Source: a virus. From it: a DNA stretch of 56,832 nucleotides. The stretch is taken from the IMG/VR virus record IMGVR_UViG_3300001533_002366, positions 1 to 56,832 of that record. One strand, 5' to 3'. The first letter of the stretch is position 1. The number at the start of each line of letters is the position of its first letter. This document shows positions 48,647-56,816 of this stretch, piece after piece. The position numbers and the translations under genes are program-made. Below the pieces are notes generated by a model. The model ran no database searches. It had not been told where the DNA came from and was given only the letters and a program-made list of their open reading frames with translations.

Positions 48647-49321
48647 ATGAAAAAAGTTATTTTAATGAAAAGAGTTATTTTAGTAGTTTTAATGGTAATG
48701 TTTCTAGCATCATTTGGGTGGGCATATACAATAAACGACCACCCAAATGATGCCATAGAGGCATCACCAGGAATTTATGAAAGTCTTGGAATAGACATCA
48801 ATGTCGTAAATGGATTTATGACATTCGATCTGTTTACAGCATTTGATGGATATAATCGGGTTGGCTCTTGGGATACATATGGTGCCGATCTGGCTCTTGA
48901 TTTTAATCGAGATGGATGGTTTGAAACCGCGTTTGGTCTGGATAATCATTCACCCACTTATGGCCACCTGATGACAGGAGTAACATCCTGGTTATCAAGT
49001 ACAGACAGAAAGAACCAAGACGGTGGTGCAAGTGGGAATTACAATTACGGTAATTCTCAATGGATTACAGCAGAGAACTTTACCGACTCGGTATTTTATG
49101 GAGTTGAACATGACACTATAGGATATCATTTCGAATTTCTAACCCCAGTAGACTACAATGGAGAAGATATTCAAATCCATTGGGGCACTGCAACATGTGC
49201 TAATGATATAGTTCAGGGAGATGCAAATGTACCTGTCCCTGAACCAGCAACTATGCTCTTACTGGGAAGTGGATTGATTGGACTTGCGGGAATTGGAAGG
49301 AAAAAAATGAAGAGAAGCTAG
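48647..49321 (+). CDS. PEP-CTERM sorting-domain protein
   Basis: 224 residues. Signal peptide (MKKVILMKRVILVVLMVMFL, cleavage near GWA, about 27), a beta-rich mature domain, and a C-terminal VPEPATMLLLGSGLIGLAGIGRKKMKRS: the V-P-E-P motif, hydrophobic helix and basic end that exosortase recognises in Gram-negative EPS producers. The start could be MKRV eight codons in. The mRNA carries a perfect 15-bp stem (48707-48721 with 48739-48753) across the signal-cleavage region and several 6-7 bp stems, for example GAATTAC/GTAATTC. It has its own AAGGAGG and probably reads through from the conserved promoter at 48018. I know of no well-studied phage example. Confidence 0.85.
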   Translation: MKKVILMKRVILVVLMVMFLASFGWAYTINDHPNDAIEASPGIYESLGIDINVVNGFMTFDLFTAFDGYNRVGSWDTYGADLALDFNRDGWFETAFGLDNHSPTYGHLMTGVTSWLSSTDRKNQDGGASGNYNYGNSQWITAENFTDSVFYGVEHDTIGYHFEFLTPVDYNGEDIQIHWGTATCANDIVQGDANVPVPEPATMLLLGSGLIGLAGIGRKKMKRS

Positions 49322-49368
49322 AAAAAAAAGTAGATAGGATTTATTAATAATCCTATCTACTTTTTTTT
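49322..49368 (+). terminator. Terminator after the PEP-CTERM gene
   Basis: AAGTAGATAGGAT and its complement flanked by A8 and T8. Confidence 0.9.
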
Positions 49369-49382
49369 GTAAAAATTTTATT

Positions 49383-49405
49383 CTATATATATAAATTATT
49401 GGAAT
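49383..49405 (+). promoter_or_regulatory. Conserved 23-bp promoter, exact copy 4
   Basis: CTATATATATAAATT plus ATTGGAAT, then GGTAATTAATCTTTAAAG and the GGAGG of the next gene. Confidence 0.78.
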
Positions 49406-49433
49406 GGTAATTAATCTTTAAAGGAGGGGAAAA

Positions 49434-49640
49434 ATGAATATAAAGCGACAACCCGATTATGGGTTCGAGGACTTTATCAGATTCACTCGAACCCATAAGT
49501 CATTCCGACAGTCAGTCGGAATGACATTTCGATTAATAACATGGTCAGTAAAGGGGGCTGACTATGTTATTGGCAAAATAGCTGACCCCTTCTTCAATAA
49601 GGTTGACAAAAAAGTGTCAACCTTATTGAAATTAGAATGA
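49434..49640 (+). CDS. Small basic protein encoded by an almost fully paired mRNA
   Basis: 68 residues, basic and amphipathic (MNIKRQPDYGFEDFIRFTRT and later VDKKVSTLLKLE), unrecognised. The coding sequence is a series of stems: 49457-49469 with 49486-49498 (13 bp), 49499-49509 with 49515-49525 (11 bp, loop AGTCA), 49535-49548 with 49558-49571 (14 bp, one G-U), and 49593-49608 with 49615-49630 (16 bp). These cover about 144 of 207 nt. The stop follows seven bases after the last stem, then a terminator. It is the clearest member of the hairpin-gene set. Confidence 0.7.
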   Translation: MNIKRQPDYGFEDFIRFTRTHKSFRQSVGMTFRLITWSVKGADYVIGKIADPFFNKVDKKVSTLLKLE

Positions 49641-49641
49641 G

Positions 49642-49684
49642 AAAAATAGGTAGGATTATTAATAAATCCTACCTATTTTTTTTG
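49642..49684. terminator. Bidirectional terminator
   Basis: AATAGGTAGGATT and its complement with A-tract and T-tract, between the small gene and the convergent phosphoesterase. Confidence 0.9.
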
Positions 49685-49692
49685 TAAAATTT

Positions 49693-50922
49693 TTATTCTA
49701 AAATTGGATGATCTAACTTTTCTATCTCTATTAAACTATGATCATAGTTTTTCCAATCATCTTGAATCTCATCAAAACAATAAAATTTTGACTCAAAATT
49801 TAATAGATAACCATTACTTGGTTTCAAATCTGCCTGAATTATCCATCCACCAATTGCCGGTGTTAATCCTTTTCTTTTTAAGTAATTTGTTTTTCCTTCA
49901 AATGTACCACAACATGCTCCAAATATTGGTCCAAACATTGCCTGAACTTCTATATGAAGATGCCCACAAAACACAAATCGAGTAGTTGGTCTTGATTCAG
50001 GACTATGAGTAATTGCTGATAACTCATTTAGAGCAACCTGTTCTACTCCCTTTTGAAGTCTATATGACAAACTATATGGGACCCCTCCACTTGGGTGCCA
50101 TAGTTTTGCAGTAACATTATCTAATAAAGGTATATCAGCCTCATCATAACCAAGATAATGAAAGTCTGGTCTTTTACTAGCAATAGATAAAAGAGGATTA
50201 TGACCCCCACCATTCTTAATAAAAGAATAATCATGATTACCACCAATAGCGTACCATTCAAATCCATTCGGAAGATTTCTTATTGCTGAAGATTCTTGTT
50301 CCTCTGCTGTCATTGCATATATATCAAATAATTGACCTCTATAAACTGAATTCCCAGTTACAACATCTCCTGGACATAAAATATGTTTTATTCCTTTCTT
50401 TCTACATATTTCAGCAAATTCATTTAAAGCTGTTATTTGAACTGAAGTAGAACCAAAATGAGGATCTGATACTACTGCAAATATAATTGACCTCCGTGAA
50501 ATTTGATCTATATATTCTTTTCTTGGGCCGAGTGTAGAAAATATTACATTACCATGACTCGTGTCCATTTCATATCCTTTTTCCCTGAAATAATCTACTA
50601 ATTCATAAACTATATTTGGTGAACAATGTAATTCATTACACATATCAACAATTTTAGCAACTTTTAATTTCGTTATTAAATCTAAGAATCTATTATCTAT
50701 TGGTATACTATCATCAAATTGAGAACTCTCATTAACATGATTATTCTTCCTTTTAAGAATAGAATATATATACTTTCTAAAAGCACTAAGACTTGAATTA
50801 TAATTATAATTAGATACTGCTGTTTTATACATCTCCGAGGCCGGAACTCCTTTTTTATGTGACTTTATAATAAAATTAATAAAATCTTTAAAGTCTTTAT
50901 TGGTACAATAATAATTTGACAT
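49693..50922 (-). CDS. Metallophosphoesterase with N-terminal helical region
   Basis: 409 residues. Residues about 1-145 are helical, with a possible helix-turn-helix (CNELHCSPNIVYELVDYFREKG). Residues about 150-340 are a calcineurin-type phosphoesterase: VSDPHFGST, LCPGDVV, AIGGNHDY, and FCGHLH. The layout resembles phage or plasmid DNA-processing exonuclease-like proteins but the substrate is unknown. AAGGAG upstream. Confidence 0.78.
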   Translation of the reverse strand: MSNYYCTNKDFKDFINFIIKSHKKGVPASEMYKTAVSNYNYNSSLSAFRKYIYSILKRKNNHVNESSQFDDSIPIDNRFLDLITKLKVAKIVDMCNELHCSPNIVYELVDYFREKGYEMDTSHGNVIFSTLGPRKEYIDQISRRSIIFAVVSDPHFGSTSVQITALNEFAEICRKKGIKHILCPGDVVTGNSVYRGQLFDIYAMTAEEQESSAIRNLPNGFEWYAIGGNHDYSFIKNGGGHNPLLSIASKRPDFHYLGYDEADIPLLDNVTAKLWHPSGGVPYSLSYRLQKGVEQVALNELSAITHSPESRPTTRFVFCGHLHIEVQAMFGPIFGACCGTFEGKTNYLKRKGLTPAIGGWIIQADLKPSNGYLLNFESKFYCFDEIQDDWKNYDHSLIEIEKLDHPILE

Positions 50923-50964
50923 ACTATCTCCTTTTTAAAATTTATAATGAATTATTTAATTTTA

Positions 50965-50974
50965 TATTTGTTCT
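50965..50974 (-). promoter_or_regulatory. AGAACAAATA element
   Basis: Exact minus-strand element 43 bases before the phosphoesterase ATG. Confidence 0.5.
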
Positions 50975-51072
50975 ACTGTAGTAGAAAGAATATCGAATTA
51001 AACACTTACCAATGTTATATTAGAGTAGTTCATATACAAAAAGATTTGAACAGTTTTCAATAGAAATAATCT

Positions 51073-51678
51073 CTATTTATGTAAATGCTCCAATTTAAAT
51101 TCTTCCATCTCTTTCGTATAAAAACAATAATGAATTATCTTTGATTTTGCTAAAAATCTATTTGTATGATAATCTGGTTTTGGTAATATATGACTTGGAA
51201 AATGTGGAATTGCATAATCCATATAATGTGGAGTAAATGATATGCTTGGCATCCACATAAAAGCTTTACAATGTCTTGCTCTTGGATATTTTATCACTTC
51301 TCTGCCATCTTTCGTTGCCATATGATAATCAAATAACATATAAGGAAGATTACTTTGTTTAAAATTTTCGAAATCTTCTTTGAAACCAGGACCATATTCT
51401 TCATCTTCATCTAAAGTTAATACATAATCAGGTCGAACAAAATCGAGGGCTCTAATCATCACCTCTCTCCAATTCCACCTATTCCACTTTTCCTCATCTT
51501 TAATTACTTTTATATCTTTTGTATGATCACTTATATTACTCAAACATTCATCTAATATATTCTTATCTCCATTATTTTGATCAAAACGAATAACCAAATA
51601 ATCTACTATATCAGATAGTTTCCCAACCATTGTGGGCGCCATAGAAAAATTATTCACTGCTATTGTTCCAGCTATCAT
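51073..51678 (-). CDS. Glycosyltransferase family 2-like protein
   Basis: 201 residues. VIRFDQNNGDKN and VRPDYVLTLDEDEEYGPGF place a D-x-D-type metal motif where GT-A enzymes have it. The C-terminal half has KAFMWMPSISFTPHY and HFPSHILPKPD. It begins immediately after the stop of the upstream glycosyltransferase, so the pair probably act together. Acceptor unknown. Confidence 0.65.
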   Translation of the reverse strand: MIAGTIAVNNFSMAPTMVGKLSDIVDYLVIRFDQNNGDKNILDECLSNISDHTKDIKVIKDEEKWNRWNWREVMIRALDFVRPDYVLTLDEDEEYGPGFKEDFENFKQSNLPYMLFDYHMATKDGREVIKYPRARHCKAFMWMPSISFTPHYMDYAIPHFPSHILPKPDYHTNRFLAKSKIIHYCFYTKEMEEFKLEHLHK

Positions 51679-52908
51679 CTACTTTTCACCCTCCTTTAAT
51701 AATAGTGGTTTAAATTGTTCATACCATATTTTCTCATAAGAAAATTCCCACAACCCACTTCTATCTGGAAGACGAGGAATAACTTTATCCACTAATTCAT
51801 TAAAATAATCATCTTCAGTTGGATGATAATTTACTAATTGTAAATCCCCAGTATCGCCACTTTGAATTCCGGGTGTCCTAAATGAAGCATCAAAATACAT
51901 TGCTTGTGCCCCACCAAATTCCGCTAAAGATGGAAGTCTATTACTGAGTACTAATAAATTACCAGATATTTTAGCTTCCAACTCCACATTTGGAGATACT
52001 TCAGAATAACTTGCAAACACAAATAAATTTGCAAGTTTATATATATCTGATACGGCCTTTCTTGGGAGTGGTCTATTCTCATTTAAATCAGATGTAAAAA
52101 CAAAATCTTCATTTTCGATTAGACCTTTTGAAGTTGCTAAACTCTTCTTTACCATTATTTCAGATTGTACTCTACTTGCATTTGCATTTGCAAATACTAA
52201 TGCTACCTTCAAGCCCTTTCTTTTTAAAGATGCAAATACATTAATTACAGAGTCTAATCCCTTTGAATCCATTCTTGTAGCACAATGTGGAAGTATTTGT
52301 ATAGCATCCTTCTCGTAAAAATTTAACAACTTCGTAATCTTCCATGATAATGGATGAAAATCATTAAACTCTCTAAAATCTTTTGGGTTATATATACAAG
52401 CTACATCATCAATAGAACAATTGTACATTTTAGCTACACCTTGTCTTTCTGATTTATTCATATATACAATTGTAGATTTTGGTGGGAGATTATATCTAAG
52501 ACTATCTGGATACTGAGGATTTTTGGGTGGGTTTATCCAAGAAGAATGAATCCAATGATACCAGTGAGCTTTTAATTCAGGAGCAGCATTTCTTATTGCT
52601 TGATTCCAACAAAGAAAATTCCCATTTTTTTGGTATATTAAATCTGGAGTAAGAATTGCATCATAATCTTTTAAAAGAGTCTTATATTGATTTGTATAAA
52701 AATCGACCTTTTCTTTAAAATCATTAGAATGTGGTGGTACTAAATTTTTTACCATATGTGGATAAATGTCAGTACTACATCTCGAATCTACTAAAAAATC
52801 AAAATCCTGTTTAAAATAATCTAATAATCTTGCTCTTGCCAACCATCCAACATGAAGAGCATAACCATCCTGAAACGAACCAAAATGACTTAAAATTGCT
52901 ATCTTCAT
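51679..52908 (-). CDS. Glycosyltransferase, GT-B fold (family 4-like)
   Basis: 409 residues. N-terminal Rossmann half (MKIAILSHFGSFQDGYALHV), C-terminal half with ILPHCATRMDSKGLDSVINVFASL and FVFASYSEVSPNVELEAKISGNLLVLSN, the E-x7-E-type donor site of GT4. Upstream gene in a three-gene glycosyltransferase/phosphoesterase block. AAAGGGAAG is a weak ribosome-binding site. Confidence 0.75.
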   Translation of the reverse strand: MKIAILSHFGSFQDGYALHVGWLARARLLDYFKQDFDFLVDSRCSTDIYPHMVKNLVPPHSNDFKEKVDFYTNQYKTLLKDYDAILTPDLIYQKNGNFLCWNQAIRNAAPELKAHWYHWIHSSWINPPKNPQYPDSLRYNLPPKSTIVYMNKSERQGVAKMYNCSIDDVACIYNPKDFREFNDFHPLSWKITKLLNFYEKDAIQILPHCATRMDSKGLDSVINVFASLKRKGLKVALVFANANASRVQSEIMVKKSLATSKGLIENEDFVFTSDLNENRPLPRKAVSDIYKLANLFVFASYSEVSPNVELEAKISGNLLVLSNRLPSLAEFGGAQAMYFDASFRTPGIQSGDTGDLQLVNYHPTEDDYFNELVDKVIPRLPDRSGLWEFSYEKIWYEQFKPLLLKEGEK

Positions 52909-52947
52909 AAAACTTCCCTTTCATAATTAATTATATTCATTTATATT

Positions 52948-52957
52948 TATTTGTTCT
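52948..52957 (-). promoter_or_regulatory. AGAACAAATA element
   Basis: Exact minus-strand element 40 bases before the glycosyltransferase. Confidence 0.5.
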
Positions 52958-52981
52958 TTAAAAATAATGTTAGTTCAAAAA

Positions 52982-54277
52982 TTATTTTACATTCACAATA
53001 GAATTTGAAAATGTGCTATTCATTTCAAATTGTGGATATTTAGATTGCACTTCATTTGGTGAATAAAACATAACATATGACAAATATTTTAATGAAACAA
53101 ATTTTGAATCAAATATTGTTCTATAAAAAGTTTTATTCCAAGTACCAGTATTAAAATAAAAATATTCTTTATCATCAACAATTTTTAATGGAACTTTCTT
53201 TGGTATATGAGTATGACCATAGACAATATATTGGACTTTATCACTCAATGATTGTATTTCTTTTTCTGCTTTTTTTATATAAATATCTTTCCCATTCCAG
53301 AATTTTAGTTTCTCAATTATTTCTAAAAACTTTCTTAATTTAAAAATATTTAAATATTTTAAGAAGAACAATACTAATCTAATTTTATCTGATAAATCAA
53401 AAAATAAATACCAATGATTGTGTTTTTTATGCCAATCTTTTACATAAAAAAGATTATTATAGTCATCTATAATCTCTTTAATTTCATATCGAATAATATT
53501 TTGTATAGATAAGTTATCAGATATTTGATATGTTAACCATTTTATTACACTAGAAATTGGACGAATTTCATCCATCTCTTCAAAATTTCTCCATAACAAA
53601 CTTTTCTCTTTATCACTTAGTATTTGTATATCTGGATTCTTCATTAATTTCCAAGTAAACTTTTCAATTAATTCAGTTGTATTTACATCACCAATTGAAA
53701 CATTTCTATAATCATCAAATCTATGTTCTGACAATCCCTCATAATTAAATGAATCAAACTCATGTCCATGTCTTGCAAAGACTCCATAATTTTCTTCTAA
53801 GATACTAGTTGGAAAAGGTCCCTTTATCTCTGGTATATTTAACCACTTACATACCTTATGCCTTATAGATTCGTATTCATTACATAATCTATCATGATTA
53901 CCTGGTATAAATATTCTTATTGGTTCATAAGGAAAGTTAAATTCATCTTTTAAATTTCTACTTAATAAATCAAATATTTCTTGATTCTCTTTAATAAGAT
54001 TATCAAATATATCATTTGAACGAGATTCAATACTATTATATAGACATCCCCATGGTCTCTCTTCTTCTGAAGCATCTAACCATATACTACTCCTAAATAA
54101 ATCAAAAATATCTCCTAAAAATACTAACTTAATTTCTTCAATATGTCCACCTTGTTTCTCAATTAATTTACACTTACCAGAAAGTATTGAAAGAAAATCT
54201 TTAAACATATTTACATTTATTTTCTTCTTAGTCGTAGTTCCATCTGTAAAATGTAAATCACTAATAAAAGTAATCAT
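52982..54277 (-). CDS. Large calcineurin-type metallophosphoesterase
   Basis: 431 residues. FISDLHFTDG (4-13), VFLGDIFDLF, IFIPGNHDRL, FARHGHEFD and YIVYGHTHIPK are the five motifs. An insert of about 150 helical residues (WRNFEEMDEIRPISSVIKWL and on) separates the last two. Third phosphoesterase in the window. It may be a lipid-linked or nucleotide-sugar phosphodiesterase (UshA/LpxH-like folds look similar), but this is unproven. AAAGGAG upstream. Confidence 0.78.
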   Translation of the reverse strand: MITFISDLHFTDGTTTKKKINVNMFKDFLSILSGKCKLIEKQGGHIEEIKLVFLGDIFDLFRSSIWLDASEEERPWGCLYNSIESRSNDIFDNLIKENQEIFDLLSRNLKDEFNFPYEPIRIFIPGNHDRLCNEYESIRHKVCKWLNIPEIKGPFPTSILEENYGVFARHGHEFDSFNYEGLSEHRFDDYRNVSIGDVNTTELIEKFTWKLMKNPDIQILSDKEKSLLWRNFEEMDEIRPISSVIKWLTYQISDNLSIQNIIRYEIKEIIDDYNNLFYVKDWHKKHNHWYLFFDLSDKIRLVLFFLKYLNIFKLRKFLEIIEKLKFWNGKDIYIKKAEKEIQSLSDKVQYIVYGHTHIPKKVPLKIVDDKEYFYFNTGTWNKTFYRTIFDSKFVSLKYLSYVMFYSPNEVQSKYPQFEMNSTFSNSIVNVK

Positions 54278-54327
54278 TAATTAATTACTCCTTTTAAAAT
54301 TAACAAAAAGAATGTAAGAACAAAAAA

Positions 54328-54345
54328 TATAAGAAATTTCTTATA
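54328..54345. repeat. 18-bp perfect palindrome
   Basis: TATAAGAAATTTCTTATA in the intergenic region between two minus-strand genes; possible operator. Confidence 0.5.
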
Positions 54346-54418
54346 ATAAAATCAAGTATTTACACACCACTTTTTAACAGTTCTTAGTAAATAATAGGAT
54401 TTTTTAATATATCTATAA

Positions 54419-56152
54419 CTACTTCATTTTATTATATTTTCTCTTAGTACTTTTTTTTGTATTTTCTTCGGTTTTTGGATTAGATTCATCTTCTATAATA
54501 TCGTTCTCTACAGTGACTTCTTCTACTTTTTCTTCAATCTTTTTAACTGGTTTATTTTTTTCTATAGTAATATTAATTTCATTAACATTCTTAATCACTT
54601 CTTCTGGGTCTGGAATATAATCCAACATATCTCCACGAACTATATCAATTGTATCTGGAGAGAAAGATGTAAAATTAATATCTAAATCATCAATAGTTAA
54701 CTTTTTATATAATGCTTTTACTTTATAATCTTGTCTTCCATGTCTGTATGGAATAATATGCCACGGCCATTTTGCTGATGGTATTACAACTAACCAATTA
54801 TCAAATGCCCCAGAAATATGAACTGGACAGGAATCATTTGTAATTGTGATTTTAGCTTGACTTATTATTGCTATTAGTCCTCCGAGAGTTGTTAAATCTC
54901 TAAAATCAACAGCCCCACTTGGGCAAGTTACATCTACATAACCTTGTTTATCATCCATTCTTTTTCCAATAATTCCAACTTTATAACCCTCTTCTACTAA
55001 ATCATCAATTATTTTTTGCCACCACTCAACTGGAAAGGTTTTGCTTGGCCACCATTTTCCTGGGTGTACTAAAACAAACTCTCTTAAATCAGTTATACCT
55101 GCGATTTCTATAATTTCGCTGAAATCCTCTGGATCCACTTCTAATTTTATATCTTTCTCATCTGGTGGAATTGTTTGTTTAATCATAGATATACTTGAAA
55201 AATCTGTTGGATGAAACATTACATGAGATAAATGATGTTCAGAATCTTTATCATCTGGACAGGAATGTAAAACTAATGTTGCATCATCATTTCCTTTATA
55301 TGTATTATAATCTAGTACTTCTACTTCTTTAATATGTTGAAACAATCTTGGATGATGTGTAACCACTTTCATATCAGAATCTGGAAATATATGTTTCTTT
55401 GTATATCTAATTACTGGTTCTGTACATAATTGATCTCCCATTCCAGCACTTACCGATATAACAACATTTCTTTTATGAACCGGATAATTAGGAGTATGTT
55501 CTTTAAAATACTCTATATCTTTTAATAAGATTGGAAATAATTGATCTTCTGGAGCTCCGGCGTAATGAAGGATATATGAATTATATCTAGATATACCAAT
55601 AATTTTATCCATCATACTCATTCTATTAAAATCCCAATGCAGATCCTGAACTTCATACTTATCTTTAGCAAGTCGAAGATTAATATACTGTTGATCAGCT
55701 TCAATAGTTTCACACTTTATTGGAAGTTTAAAGATATGCTTATGTATTCTAGACATTACCATTACACCAGAATTGTAAAATTTTCCATTCCAATTAAATA
55801 CATCTTCTCCATAAGCTTTACTTGCATCACGAATAAATTCTAAACGAGATTCATATCTCCCTTCATCAAAAGCAGCAAACTTATTTTCAGGAACTATATC
55901 AAATAAATCTGGGGTATCATCTCTTACTAATATATCTGTATCAAAAAATATTAATCTTTGATATCTATTTAGTAATTCATGTATCTGAAACTTTTGCCAT
56001 TTTTGAGTAGAAAATTTAGGATTTACTTCATCGATTACTACAAAATCTGCATCTATTTTCTCAGCATATGCTTTCATAAATGGATGAGTTAATTCGGCTA
56101 TCTTTTTATAGTAATCACCAATTGCCACAGTCATAATACATCTTTTATTCAT
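54419..56152 (-). CDS. GT8-like / GT9-like glycosyltransferase fusion
   Basis: 577 residues. Residues about 1-215 resemble GT8/GT-A enzymes: YQRLIFFDTDILVRDDTPDLF (D-x-D), FYNSGVMVMSR and ILHYAG. Residues about 225-490 look like a heptosyltransferase (GT9): VSAGMGDQLCTEPVIRYTKK, VLVHPGKWWPSKTFPVEWWQ, GIIGKR and TITNDSCPVHISGA. The tail is charged low complexity (KKIEEKVEEVTVENDIIEDE). Two sugar transfers in one chain, perhaps for a phage-made glycan using the heptose-type donor from 31909. The fused order is unusual. GGAG upstream. Confidence 0.72.
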   Translation of the reverse strand: MNKRCIMTVAIGDYYKKIAELTHPFMKAYAEKIDADFVVIDEVNPKFSTQKWQKFQIHELLNRYQRLIFFDTDILVRDDTPDLFDIVPENKFAAFDEGRYESRLEFIRDASKAYGEDVFNWNGKFYNSGVMVMSRIHKHIFKLPIKCETIEADQQYINLRLAKDKYEVQDLHWDFNRMSMMDKIIGISRYNSYILHYAGAPEDQLFPILLKDIEYFKEHTPNYPVHKRNVVISVSAGMGDQLCTEPVIRYTKKHIFPDSDMKVVTHHPRLFQHIKEVEVLDYNTYKGNDDATLVLHSCPDDKDSEHHLSHVMFHPTDFSSISMIKQTIPPDEKDIKLEVDPEDFSEIIEIAGITDLREFVLVHPGKWWPSKTFPVEWWQKIIDDLVEEGYKVGIIGKRMDDKQGYVDVTCPSGAVDFRDLTTLGGLIAIISQAKITITNDSCPVHISGAFDNWLVVIPSAKWPWHIIPYRHGRQDYKVKALYKKLTIDDLDINFTSFSPDTIDIVRGDMLDYIPDPEEVIKNVNEINITIEKNKPVKKIEEKVEEVTVENDIIEDESNPKTEENTKKSTKRKYNKMK

Positions 56153-56176
56153 AACATTTCTCCATTCTAAATTTTT

Positions 56177-56187
56177 TATTTTGTTCT
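56177..56187 (-). promoter_or_regulatory. AGAACAAAATA element
   Basis: Minus strand TATAAT-ATAGAACAAAATA before the fusion gene, the same arrangement as at 9057. Confidence 0.5.
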
Positions 56188-56211
56188 ATATTATATTCAT
56201 CTGATCAAATT

Positions 56212-56439
56212 TTATTCAACAAGAATTGGAACATTAGCTCTATTGATCTCATAATGTTTCTGGGTTCTATAAAATATATCACTATATTTTGAATCTCCAT
56301 AAGAAGCATTTCTTATTATAAATGATTCATTCCGGAGAGAATTAAAATTCTTCTGTGTATTATTTCTTGTTTTCTCATATTTAGATCCAAAGTCAAAACT
56401 AAGTTTTGGTGTTACTTGAACACACTCATAATGTGACAT
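56212..56439 (-). CDS. Hypothetical protein
   Basis: 75 residues, unrecognised, polar (MSHYECVQVTPKLSFDFGSK and on). GGGAGG upstream. Probably a small virion-region protein judging from its neighbour. Confidence 0.5.
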   Translation of the reverse strand: MSHYECVQVTPKLSFDFGSKYEKTRNNTQKNFNSLRNESFIIRNASYGDSKYSDIFYRTQKHYEINRANVPILVE

Positions 56440-56456
56440 AAAAACCTCCCATATCT

Positions 56457-56816
56457 TTAAGTATTAGTCTCACCATTTTCTAATAAACCAACTTTTTCAC
56501 CAGCAAAATAAAAATATCTATATGCTTTATCAGCAATAACAAACTCATCACCCACTGCTGGATTTGATGTCCAATTCTCATCAACTATAATCTGTTCATT
56601 GGTATTTGATAAAATCGTTCTTGTCTGACCAAGACCACTTCCAGATATAATTATAATTGCTTTTCCTGCAAATTCATTTGTAATCCAGTTTTCACCAGTA
56701 CTATCTACAGAATTATTAGAAGATGAAGATACAGTCCCTTCATCACGTTTTTCAACAGCTACCATATCTTCATAGGAGAGCCCAAAAGCAATATATGATA
56801 TTCCTGTATTAATCAT
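56457..56816 (-). CDS. Virion structural protein, possibly 5'-truncated by window edge
   Basis: 119 residues from the Met at 56816, but the frame stays open to the window edge, so more N-terminus may exist. GSGLGQTRTILSNTNEQIIVDENWTSNPAVGDEFVIADKAYRYFYFAGEK is a beta-strand pattern (G-x-x-R-x-I then V-D-x-x-W-x-x-x-P-x-x-G) common in phage tail and decoration proteins. Function unassigned. Confidence 0.5.
   Translation of the reverse strand: MINTGISYIAFGLSYEDMVAVEKRDEGTVSSSSNNSVDSTGENWITNEFAGKAIIIISGSGLGQTRTILSNTNEQIIVDENWTSNPAVGDEFVIADKAYRYFYFAGEKVGLLENGETNT

Noticed and set aside
48647-49321. Host contamination as the source of the PEP-CTERM gene
   Set aside because: It is flanked on both sides by genes with the same phage-type promoter, terminators and hairpin style, with no break in the sequence.
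54280-54418. Extra small gene in the intergenic gap
   Set aside because: No start with a ribosome-binding site; the gap holds only AT-rich sequence, a plus-strand AGAACAAAA and the 18-bp palindrome.
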